This document shows, piece after piece, positions 1 to 6,497 of a stretch of 9,144 nt of DNA (positions within the stretch are counted from its first letter, which is position 1; every line of letters begins with the position of its first letter). Origin of the DNA: Ramlibacter sp. (lineage in GTDB: Bacteria; Pseudomonadota; Gammaproteobacteria; Burkholderiales; Burkholderiaceae_C); NCBI GenBank assembly GCA_021156245.1, contig JAJNBO010000066.1, forward strand, positions 1 to 9,144, written 5' to 3'. Under the pieces are notes generated by a model. It searched no databases. It saw nothing but the letters and a program-made list of their open reading frames with translations, and was not told the DNA's origin. The translations under genes were made by a program, and so were the position numbers.

Positions 1-53
1 TGCGAGGTCGAAAAACATCCCTTTACCAATATCATCAGCACGCACGTTGAGTC

Positions 54-58
54 AGGAG
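54..58 (+). promoter_or_regulatory. Shine-Dalgarno site of the epsA-type regulator
   Basis: AGGAG lies 10 bases before the ATG at 69 and only 4 bases before an in-frame GTG at 63. The spacing favours the ATG, so the ATG start was chosen; the GTG would add just two residues. The first 53 bases of the window hold no promoter I can support. Confidence 0.55.
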
Positions 59-68
59 CGACGTGAAA

Positions 69-1094
69 ATGGATCACATCACAGAAGTATCAGAGATGGG
101 CAGTGCGCCGATGGCAGACCGCTGGAGCTTCCAGCGCGCGGAATCGTTGCTGGCCCTCCTGGGATCCGCACTGACCGCGAAAAGCCAGGCCGACTGGTCG
201 CGCTGGCTGCAGGCGGACATCCAGGAATTCCTTCCGCACGACATCCTCATCGCCGCGTGGGGCGACTTCAAGTCGGGGACGATAGGCTACGACGTCATCA
301 CGCAAAGCCCGTCGCTGCTGGCGCACGCCCTGCCGAAGGACATCATCGAGCCGCTGATCGTGACGGTGTTCGACCACTGGCTGGCCGGTGGCCAGGAGCC
401 CGTGGCGATCGACACGCGCCTGCTGCGCAGCGTGGGCAGTGGCCTCTTCGCGCGCTCGCCTTATGCCCTGGTGCATGGCGTGCAGGACCACCGCAGCCGC
501 TACGACTGCGTCTACATCTTCATCGGCCCGTCCGAACTCGCCAGCCCGTCCTGCGCGCAACTGTGCCGGATGGCCCTGCCCTTCATCGACACGGGCTTCC
601 GCCAGCTGGTGGACCGCGGGCAGAAGCTGGTGCCGGAAATGGCGCCCACTTTCGCCAGCTGCTTCTCCGACGGTCCGATGGCCCGGTCCGCGCCGAAGGA
701 AATTGCCCCGGTGGCCGCGCAGGCCGTCGACTCCTGGGACGACTACACCGCGGGCGAGCGGGGCAGTCCGCTCAGCGACCGCGAACTGGAAGTCATGCAG
801 TGGGTGCGGATGGGCAAGACCAATTCCGAGATCGCGATGATCCTGAACCTGAGCACGTTCACGGTGAAGAACCACATGCGCCGGATCTACAAGAAGCTGG
901 ACGTGCTCAACCGTGCCCAGGCGGTCGGCAGCCTCGACAAGATGCAGCACGGCAGCAAGGCGCGCGCGACGGAACGGCCCACCGCCGGGCCGGCGCGCAC
1001 CACCCATGCGACGGCCGTCCGCACGCTCGAGCGGCCGAAAATGGCTTCTTTCATCCGTACCGATGAGGCTCGCAGGACGCCGCATGCACAATAG
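69..1094 (+). CDS. epsA: LuxR-type transcriptional regulator, EpsA family
   Basis: This is a cytoplasmic DNA-binding regulator expected to control EPS gene expression. Numbering from an in-frame GTG at 63, the N-terminal ~200 residues form an uncharacterised sensor-like region. It has the phrase LPHDILIAAWGD near residue 57, which resembles the EpsA regulators of PEP-CTERM/exopolysaccharide loci. A classic LuxR/NarL helix-turn-helix spans about residues 237-289 (LSDRELEVMQWVRMGKTNSE, then STFTVKNHMRRIYKKL). No receiver domain with a phospho-acceptor Asp pattern is evident. The HTH usually ends such proteins, but here about 50 more residues rich in Ala, Arg and Thr follow it. The stop is TAG, and the next gene begins 6 bases later in the same frame, so the two are probably co-transcribed. 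The HTH is certain. The EpsA family name rests on remembered sequence style and on context. Confidence 0.85.
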   Translation: MDHITEVSEMGSAPMADRWSFQRAESLLALLGSALTAKSQADWSRWLQADIQEFLPHDILIAAWGDFKSGTIGYDVITQSPSLLAHALPKDIIEPLIVTVFDHWLAGGQEPVAIDTRLLRSVGSGLFARSPYALVHGVQDHRSRYDCVYIFIGPSELASPSCAQLCRMALPFIDTGFRQLVDRGQKLVPEMAPTFASCFSDGPMARSAPKEIAPVAAQAVDSWDDYTAGERGSPLSDRELEVMQWVRMGKTNSEIAMILNLSTFTVKNHMRRIYKKLDVLNRAQAVGSLDKMQHGSKARATERPTAGPARTTHATAVRTLERPKMASFIRTDEARRTPHAQ

Positions 1095-1100
1095 CTCTGC

Positions 1101-1928
1101 ATGTACGAAACCTATTACGGACTGAAGGAGAAGCCGTTCTCCATCCAGCCTGACCCCGACTTCCTCTTCATGAGCAAGCGGCACCGGCTGGCCTTCACGA
1201 TGCTGGAATACGGCATCCAGAACCGCGTGGCGTTCTCCGTGATCTGCGGCGAGATAGGCTGCGGCAAGACGACCCTGGTGCGCAAGCTGCTGGCCTCGCT
1301 CGACGACTCGGTCACCGTGGGCCTCGTGTACAACACGCACACGGACATCGCCGACCTGCTCGAATGGATCATGCTCGCCTTCGGCCAGCCCTACCAGGCG
1401 GCGACGCAGGTCGAACGCTACGACCGTTTCCAGCGGTTCCTTCTGGCCGAATACGCTGCGCGCCGGCGCGTGGTGCTGGTGGTCGACGAAGCGCAGAACC
1501 TGAGCGCGAGCGCGCTGGAATCCCTGCGCATGCTGTCGAACATCAACGCGGACAAGGACCAGCTCCTGCAGGTGGTGCTGGTGGGCCAGCCGCAATTGAA
1601 GGCCTTGTTGGCGCGCCCCGAGCTGCACCAGTTCACGCAGCGCATCGGCGTGGACTTCTTCCTGCCGCCCCTGCGCGGACCGGAGGTGGCGGAGTACATC
1701 CGCTATCGGCTGTCGGTGGCGGGACGCAAGCAGGACCTGTTCACCGACGATGCGATCGCGCTCATCTCGCACGTGTCGGGGGGCGTTCCGCGGAGCATCA
1801 ACATCCTGTGCGACACCGCGCTCGTCTACGGCTACGCGGCCGAAGCGGCTGCCATCGACAGCAGCCTCGTCCAGGAAGTGCTGCAGGACCGCAAGGACTA
1901 CGGCATCCTGCGGTCCGACCCGGCCTGA
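1101..1928 (+). CDS. ExeA-like AAA ATPase, PEP-CTERM/EPS-locus type
   Basis: This 275-residue P-loop ATPase begins with the family signature MYETYYGLKEKPFS and PDPDFLFMS, which supports the ATG at 1101 although no clear Shine-Dalgarno precedes it. Walker A is GEIGCGKTT at residues 50-58. Walker B is VVLVVDEAQN, with Asp129 and Glu130. An Arg in TQRIGVDFFLPPL and a late GVPRSIN motif match the sensor region of ExeA/GspA-type ATPases. No membrane segment or peptidoglycan-binding domain is seen, so it looks like the short, soluble form associated with PEP-CTERM exopolysaccharide clusters. The molecular role of that form is not well defined; energising or assembling the export apparatus is inference. 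It lies 6 bases after the regulator and converges on the EPS operon. ATP binding is near certain from the motifs; the precise role is not. Confidence 0.88.
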   Translation: MYETYYGLKEKPFSIQPDPDFLFMSKRHRLAFTMLEYGIQNRVAFSVICGEIGCGKTTLVRKLLASLDDSVTVGLVYNTHTDIADLLEWIMLAFGQPYQAATQVERYDRFQRFLLAEYAARRRVVLVVDEAQNLSASALESLRMLSNINADKDQLLQVVLVGQPQLKALLARPELHQFTQRIGVDFFLPPLRGPEVAEYIRYRLSVAGRKQDLFTDDAIALISHVSGGVPRSINILCDTALVYGYAAEAAAIDSSLVQEVLQDRKDYGILRSDPA

Positions 1929-1933
1929 GCCCA

Positions 1934-1956
1934 CGCGGCCCGCGACACGGGCCGCG
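1934..1956. terminator. GC-rich hairpin at the convergent junction
   Basis: CGCGGCCCG (1934-1942) pairs perfectly with CGGGCCGCG (1948-1956) around a 5-base loop. It starts 5 bases after the ATPase stop and lies 11 bases beyond the kinase stop on the other strand. No T-run follows on either strand, so it is not a textbook intrinsic terminator. It may act as a bidirectional terminator or as a 3'-end stabiliser for both converging transcripts. Confidence 0.5.
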
Positions 1957-1967
1957 CCACGGGCGGC

Positions 1968-2786
1968 TCAGTAGTAGCTCTCGTGCACCTTCGACTTCGG
2001 CACCATGTTGGCGACGACGCCGATGACGTTGAAGCGCGCAAGGTGGCGCTTGGCCTCCTCGATTTCCTGCCGCGTGCTGCTGCCGCTGCCGACGACGATG
2101 AGCACACAGTCGACGCGCGGCAGGATCGTGAGCACGTCGTCCACCGCGTTGACCGGCGGCAGGTCGATCACGATCACCCGGTCCGGGCTGCCGGAGCGCA
2201 GGCCGCCGATGATGCGGCTGACACGGTCCGACGCAAGCACGTCGCCGGCACCCTCCACCCGGCGCTGCGTGGGCAGCACCTGGAATCCGGGGATGCCCGC
2301 GTGGATGATCGCGCTGTTCACGTCCATGTCGCCGGCGAGCACCTCGTTCAGTGAATTGCCGGCCGGCAGGCCGAGGTAGGAGGCCACGCGCGGGCGGCGA
2401 AGGTCGAAGTCCACCAGCAGCGCGCTCTTGGACGGGTGGTGCGCGATGCTCAAGGCGAGGTTGATCGAGACCACGGTCTTGCCCGATTGCATCGAGGGCG
2501 ACGTGATCGCGATGGTGCGCCAGCCATGCTCCTGCATCCGCTGCAGCACCTGCGTGCGCAACAGGTCGAACGACTGGCGCATCGGGTTGCCCTGGTGCAG
2601 GCCCACGATGCGGTGCTGCTCGAGGTGGTAGGGATCCAGCGGCAGCAGCTCCACGAGCGCGCCGTCGTTCGCGGTTTCCAGGGGCAGCGGGGGGAGTTCG
2701 GCCTCGCGCGGCGTCCAGTGCGGGGAAACCTGCACGGCGCCCGCTTCCGCACGGGCGCGCTCGATGGCCAGTTTGAGTCGTTCCAT
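1968..2786 (-). CDS. Stand-alone BY-kinase (CpsD/CapB-type tyrosine kinase)
   Basis: This cytoplasmic ATP-dependent tyrosine autokinase would partner the adjacent chain-length protein and control polymer length and export. Of 272 residues, about 1-60 are a linker. Walker A is TSPSMQSGKT (95-104), with the first Gly replaced as is usual in BY-kinases. Walker A' is LLVDFDLRRP, with Asp126 and Asp128. Walker B is VIVIDLPP, with Asp208. The protein ends in HESYY, so the usual C-terminal tyrosine cluster is reduced to two. The region that normally carries the EX2RX2R oligomerisation motif reads QSFDLLR (71-77), keeping only the last Arg. The gene starts one base after the stop of the chain-length gene (TGA-C-ATG), so translation is probably coupled. 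It is the last gene of the operon. Confidence 0.9.
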   Translation of the reverse strand: MERLKLAIERARAEAGAVQVSPHWTPREAELPPLPLETANDGALVELLPLDPYHLEQHRIVGLHQGNPMRQSFDLLRTQVLQRMQEHGWRTIAITSPSMQSGKTVVSINLALSIAHHPSKSALLVDFDLRRPRVASYLGLPAGNSLNEVLAGDMDVNSAIIHAGIPGFQVLPTQRRVEGAGDVLASDRVSRIIGGLRSGSPDRVIVIDLPPVNAVDDVLTILPRVDCVLIVVGSGSSTRQEIEEAKRHLARFNVIGVVANMVPKSKVHESYY

Positions 2787-2787
2787 G

Positions 2788-4353
2788 TCACACCATTCCG
2801 ACGAGTGCCTGCTGGACCACCTGGTCGAGAGGCGTGAAGAGGAAATGCACGAAGACCAGTCCCGTCAGGGCTGCCGCCGTGCCGCCGCCGGCGAACGACA
2901 GCATCCTCCGGCGCGAGCCCTGCTCGCCCGGGAGCGGGATCACCGGAATCGACACCAGCGGTTCCTCGCCCCAGATCGCCCGGATCTGGCCGACCCCGCG
3001 CACGACCCCGCGCAGCGCCTCCATCAGGGCCGCCGCGCCGATCGCCGCGCCCAGCGCCAGGATGAAGCTCATGGCCAGCAGCTTCTTGCGGTTCGGCTTG
3101 ACGGGGTCATCCGGCAGCGTCGGCGCGTCGAGCACCGTGAAGCGCTCGGCCTTCTGCCCGTCCTCGAGGTTCTCCGCCAGCTGCGCCGTCATCTTCTTGC
3201 CGAGGAGCTCCTCGTATTTCTTCTGCGCGCTCTCGTACTCACGCGTCAGCGCCGACAGGCCCAGCTCGACCTGCGGGGACCGCACCATGGTGACGTCCAT
3301 CTGGCTGATCTTCTCGCGCAGCGTGGCCTTCTGTGCGGCGAGCACCCGCACCCGCTCGCGCAAGCCGCTGGCGCGTCCGTCGAAACGCGCGGCCGCGACG
3401 GCGGCGTTCGAGCGCCTCGGCGGCGGCGGCGGCAGGGCCGCGACTGCGCGTTCGAGCGCCTCGACCTTGCGGCGGGCCGCCTTCAGGTCCGGGTGGTTCT
3501 CGGTGTACGTGGACGCCAACCGGGCCAGTTCCACGCGGGCCGACTGCAACTCGGCGCGGGCGGGATCGGCCGGCGCGGCGACGACCGGGGGAGGTTCTGC
3601 CAGCACAGCCGCGCGCTCGGCCTCGACGGTGCGCAGCGCTTCTTCGGCGCTCGCATGGTCCCGCTCCACCTGGCGCAGGTCGGCTTCGAGCCGCTGCATG
3701 GAGGCCATGCCGAGGGCCACGTTCTCCGGAAGAGCGGCCGCGTTCTCCTGCTTGTACTTCGACACCCGGGCCGCGATGGCGTCGACGTCCTTCTTCAGCT
3801 TGTCGGCTTCCTGGGTCAGGAACTCGGTGGTCTGCGCGGCGCGCTGCGTGCGCACCTTGGTGTTCTCCTGCACGAAGAGCGTGACGAGGTCGTTCGCCAC
3901 GGCCTGCGCGACTTCGGGCTTGCGGTGCTCGAAGGCGATGCTGAACGAGATGTTGGCGGGGCCCTGCCGGTCCGGGTGATCGGCCTGCATCAATTGCACG
4001 GCGATGATCTTGCGCAGCTGGTCGACCTGCTCGGTCGGGGTGAAGCCGGGGCCGGCGTCCGCGAACAAGCCGTGCTTGGAGATGAGGCGCAGCAGGTTCT
4101 CCCGGGTCATGATGCGCTGCTTGAGGAGCTCGATGCGCTCGTCCGCGTACGACGTGATGGCCCCCGGCACGATGTCCGTCGGGATCTGCTGCGACTCGAT
4201 GAGGATCGAGCCGGAGGAACGGTAGACCGGCGGGATCAGCAGCGCCACCGCCGTTCCCAGTGCCAGCACGCCCGCGAAGGTTGCGGCGATCAGCCAAGCG
4301 CGCCTTTGCGCGATGGACACGTAGTCGGAGAGCGTCAGTTGGTAGTCGTTCAT
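2788..4353 (-). CDS. Wzz/GNVR-type polysaccharide chain-length determinant
   Basis: This inner-membrane polysaccharide co-polymerase of 521 residues would set chain length and link polymerisation to export. A cytoplasmic N-terminus (LTLSDYVSIAQRRAW) precedes TM1 at about 19-40 and the Wzz signature PPVYRSSGSILIES. Periplasmic coiled-coil stretches follow at about 180-250 and 330-390, flanking a linker that contains Pro308-Pro312. The typical pre-TM motif APTLPDDPVKPNRKK (410-424) leads into TM2 (about 426-446). A further hydrophobic segment, at about 485-506, follows the cytoplasmic loop SIPVIPLPGEQ. This third segment recalls the PEP-CTERM-locus branch of the family. A GAGG-type Shine-Dalgarno overlaps the stop of the preceding gene, 7 bases upstream, and supports the ATG at 4353. 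The kinase normally fused or paired with such proteins is encoded next. Confidence 0.9.
   Translation of the reverse strand: MNDYQLTLSDYVSIAQRRAWLIAATFAGVLALGTAVALLIPPVYRSSGSILIESQQIPTDIVPGAITSYADERIELLKQRIMTRENLLRLISKHGLFADAGPGFTPTEQVDQLRKIIAVQLMQADHPDRQGPANISFSIAFEHRKPEVAQAVANDLVTLFVQENTKVRTQRAAQTTEFLTQEADKLKKDVDAIAARVSKYKQENAAALPENVALGMASMQRLEADLRQVERDHASAEEALRTVEAERAAVLAEPPPVVAAPADPARAELQSARVELARLASTYTENHPDLKAARRKVEALERAVAALPPPPPRRSNAAVAAARFDGRASGLRERVRVLAAQKATLREKISQMDVTMVRSPQVELGLSALTREYESAQKKYEELLGKKMTAQLAENLEDGQKAERFTVLDAPTLPDDPVKPNRKKLLAMSFILALGAAIGAAALMEALRGVVRGVGQIRAIWGEEPLVSIPVIPLPGEQGSRRRMLSFAGGGTAAALTGLVFVHFLFTPLDQVVQQALVGMV
3418..3432. repeat. (CGG)5 trinucleotide tract
   Basis: Five perfect CGG units on the + strand are read as five CCG codons, Pro308-Pro312 of the chain-length protein. 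Unit gain or loss would keep the frame and alter only the proline run. Confidence 0.85.
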
Positions 4354-4360
4354 GTCAGCC

Positions 4361-5521
4361 TCATAGATCAGGCGCGGTGTACTGCAGCAGCACCCCGATC
4401 CGGTTGCTCCGGGCGGTGCCTTCGGGTCCTGCCTGCCGGTGCACGGAAGCCTTCAGCGAAACCTGCCACGACTCGCTCATCTGCCGCACCCAGGCGACGC
4501 TTGCGAGACTGCGGCTGCTGCGCGCGGCCTTCTCCCTGCCGTGGCCGGCTTCCATCTCCAGCCGGGAGAGGGGATCGAGGTCGTAGCGAACGCGCATGCG
4601 GACCTGGTCCGATTGCACCAGTCCGCCGAAGGTGGCGTTGACGACCGGCACGCGCAGCAGTTCGAGCCCGGCTTCCCAGCGTTCGGCGGTGTACTCCGCC
4701 TTGAAGGCGCCTTGCCATCCCGTGCGCGAATCAGGCTCCGCGAAATGCAGCGGGCCGGCGGCCGCATCGATGCGGAAGAGCGGGCTGAAGGCATGCTCCA
4801 CGCCCGCCATCGCGCCGACGACGGTCGAGTTCTGGGGGTCCAGGGGAAGCGGCACCGCGTTCGGCGCGGCGTCGGAGCGATAGACCTGACCGTTCAGCAG
4901 GCCGTAGATGCTCTGCCGCTCGCTCATGGCGCGCGTGAGCCGCGCTTCGGCGCTGGTGCGCCGGAAGTCGGGCGTCACCGCGCCGCTGTAGCGTTCCCAT
5001 TCCTGGCTGCCTTCCACCGCCACCGAGGTGCGGGGATCCAGGTCACGCGTCCATCGGCCGGAGATTCCGAACAGCGTGCGCGAACCGTCCGAGCCCAGCG
5101 GCACCTGCTCGCCGAGGCCGAGATCGCGCAGCGCGCTGCGGTCGAGCAGCGCGGCGACTTCGCTCGACCACAGCGGCGCGGCGTGCTTCCACACCGCCCG
5201 CAGCCGCGGGTCGAGCCGGTCCTGCGCAACCTCCTGGTTGCTGCTCTTTTCCGCCGTCAGCGACGCTTCGAGGCCGTAGTCGTCCCGGCCCTCCACGTAA
5301 CGCGTGACGAAATTCGGGGTCACCCGCACGAACGTGGTACCGGAAGTCGGGGCAACGCTCATTTGCGGATTGGAGTCGTACTCGATCTCCGCCGGCACCG
5401 TGAGCGAATGGATCCATCGCGTCTGCGCGGAGATGCCCGCGGCCCCGGTGGCGCCTGCAGCAAGCAGGAGGCCACGGGCGAGGCATCGTGCGACTGGCGC
5501 TGCGCGGCTTGGCACGCTCAA
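4361..5521 (-). CDS. Predicted outer-membrane beta-barrel protein of the EPS operon
   Basis: This 386-residue exported protein has a signal peptide: Arg residues at 6, 12 and 16, a hydrophobic core LLLAAGATGAAG, and a likely cleavage after ISA at about residue 32. The mature part begins with a phrase common in such barrel proteins (EIEYDSNP, 45-52). It continues as repeated short amphipathic stretches alternating with charged turns, for example QVRMRVRYDLDPLSRLEME and WQVSLKASVH, with no long hydrophobic helix. That pattern fits an outer-membrane barrel like the EpsL-type and PEP-CTERM-associated proteins of EPS loci. It is probably the outer-membrane conduit for the polymer, which is inference. 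The start is TTG at 5521, overlapping the previous gene's stop as TTGA; a GTG at 5515 is the alternative. The next in-frame ATG would remove the signal peptide. It lies 7 bases upstream of the chain-length gene. Confidence 0.72.
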   Translation of the reverse strand: MSVPSRAAPVARCLARGLLLAAGATGAAGISAQTRWIHSLTVPAEIEYDSNPQMSVAPTSGTTFVRVTPNFVTRYVEGRDDYGLEASLTAEKSSNQEVAQDRLDPRLRAVWKHAAPLWSSEVAALLDRSALRDLGLGEQVPLGSDGSRTLFGISGRWTRDLDPRTSVAVEGSQEWERYSGAVTPDFRRTSAEARLTRAMSERQSIYGLLNGQVYRSDAAPNAVPLPLDPQNSTVVGAMAGVEHAFSPLFRIDAAAGPLHFAEPDSRTGWQGAFKAEYTAERWEAGLELLRVPVVNATFGGLVQSDQVRMRVRYDLDPLSRLEMEAGHGREKAARSSRSLASVAWVRQMSESWQVSLKASVHRQAGPEGTARSNRIGVLLQYTAPDL

Positions 5522-6081
5522 GGCACCACGACGGTGTCGCCAGGACGCATGACGATGTTCGAATCCAGCTCGCGTCCCTTGAGCAGGTCGCCGTAACGCA
5601 CGCGCAGGGTTTCATCGGGCGTACCCGGGCCCATCTTGCGCAGGACGGTGATCCGATCGGCGTCCGCGAAGCGGTCCAGGCCCCCGGCCTGGCTGAGGAC
5701 CTGCAGCACCGTGGTGTCCCCGCTCGTGAGGGGCACCGGCCCCGGCTTGAGAACCTTGCCGAGGACATAGACGCTGTTGCCCTCGGTGGCGAGCACGACG
5801 ACGCTGACGACGGCGTCAGCGATGTACTTCTTCAGGCCTTCGCGGATGCGGTTCTCGGCTTCGGACGCGGGGATGCCCGCGACCATCACGCGACCCACCA
5901 GGGGAAACGTGATGCTGCCATCGGGCAGCACGCGCACTTCGCGGTTGAGGGCTTCTTCCTTCCACACGGAGACCTGAAGGCGGTCGCCGTGGCGCAGTTG
6001 ATAGGTTTGCGCAGCGGACTGGGCCCAGGCGCCGAAGGACAGCAGGAGCAGGACCAGGAACGACGTGAGGCGAGTGATCAT
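5518..6081 (-). CDS. Short polysaccharide export protein (Poly_export/SLBB, OPX family)
   Basis: This 187-residue periplasmic protein would guide EPS from the inner to the outer membrane. It has a signal peptide (LVLLLLSFGAWA) with likely signal peptidase I cleavage after Ala20; there is no lipobox Cys, and the protein contains no cysteine. The Poly_export domain covers about 27-97, with the hallmark phrases YQLRHGDRLQVSVWKEE and VLPDGSITFPLVG. An SLBB-like domain covers about 103-150 (VYVLGKVLKPGPVPL, LSQAGGL). The protein then ends at RPGDTVVVP. At about half the length of Wza it lacks the later domains and the C-terminal helix that forms the Wza outer-membrane ring, so it needs another outer-membrane component. 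The barrel gene immediately downstream overlaps it by 4 bases. The family assignment is firm; membrane association and ring formation are inferred. Confidence 0.92.
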   Translation of the reverse strand: MITRLTSFLVLLLLSFGAWAQSAAQTYQLRHGDRLQVSVWKEEALNREVRVLPDGSITFPLVGRVMVAGIPASEAENRIREGLKKYIADAVVSVVVLATEGNSVYVLGKVLKPGPVPLTSGDTTVLQVLSQAGGLDRFADADRITVLRKMGPGTPDETLRVRYGDLLKGRELDSNIVMRPGDTVVVP

Positions 6082-6101
6082 GGGCGCATCAATCCATTGA
6101 G

Positions 6102-6127
6102 GGCGACGAACCGAAACGATCGTCGCC
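6102..6127 (-). other. Intercistronic hairpin between the sorting-signal gene and the export gene
   Basis: GGCGACGA (6102-6109) and TCGTCGCC (6120-6127) form a perfect 8-bp stem with a 10-base loop. On the - strand it starts 4 bases after the stop of the upstream gene and ends 20 bases before the export gene ATG. No U-tract follows, so partial termination, mRNA processing or 3'-end protection are all possible. The export gene has only a weak Shine-Dalgarno (GGA, about 11 bases upstream of its ATG) after this hairpin. Confidence 0.5.
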
Positions 6128-6131
6128 AGGT

Positions 6132-6497
6132 TCAGAACCGGCGCCGCGCGGAGATTCCGAGGAACGCGAGCAGCGCACCGCCGAACAACCAGAGAGCGCC
6201 GGGCAGCGGCGTTTCGGAGGTCGTCTTGGCAGCGCCATTACTGTAGAACGGTTCAGCCGCATCGGGGGCCTCCGCGCGGGTCGGCCGACCTGAAGACGCG
6301 GCGATGTCCGACACGGCGAGGATCTCGCCCTTCTGCTTGAACGCGGTCGCCGGGACTTTCACCATCGTCATTCCCGCATCGGCGGGTTGTGCGGCAGGCG
6401 CGGCGAGATGGGCTCTGACGGGGCCGGCTGCGTGGGCCGTGCCGGCTACGGCCAGCACCGCGGCGACACCCCATGCGGCTAGGCGTGCGTTGATCAT
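6132..6497 (-). CDS. Small secreted protein with PEP-CTERM-like (PLPG) exosortase sorting signal
   Basis: This 121-residue protein has both ends of an exosortase substrate. The N-terminus is a signal peptide (hydrophobic WGVAAVLAVAGTAHA, likely cleaved after Ala23). The C-terminus is tripartite: PLPG at 97-100, a hydrophobic helix at about 101-115, and the basic tail RRR at 118-120 before a final Phe. The motif is PLPG rather than PEP, as in VPLPA-type variants. The ~70-residue middle is Ala/Pro-rich, has no Cys, and I recognise no domain in it. The ATG at 6497 was chosen because AGGGAG lies 9 bases upstream and because it begins the signal peptide; the frame stays open 28 codons further. Its place between the priming transferase and the export gene suggests a role in EPS assembly or attachment. 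No exosortase is present in the window. Function is unknown. Confidence 0.82.
   Translation of the reverse strand: MINARLAAWGVAAVLAVAGTAHAAGPVRAHLAAPAAQPADAGMTMVKVPATAFKQKGEILAVSDIAASSGRPTRAEAPDAAEPFYSNGAAKTTSETPLPGALWLFGGALLAFLGISARRRF

Noticed and set aside
90..1934. 614-codon open frame on the - strand opposite the regulator and ATPase
   Set aside because: Its protein is low-complexity and rich in His, Arg, Gln and Val without domains, whereas both + strand frames show clear family motifs. It is a high-GC antisense shadow.
2764..4641. 625-codon open frame on the + strand opposite the chain-length gene
   Set aside because: It is antisense to a well-supported Wzz-type gene, has biased composition and no recognisable motif, and crosses gene boundaries.
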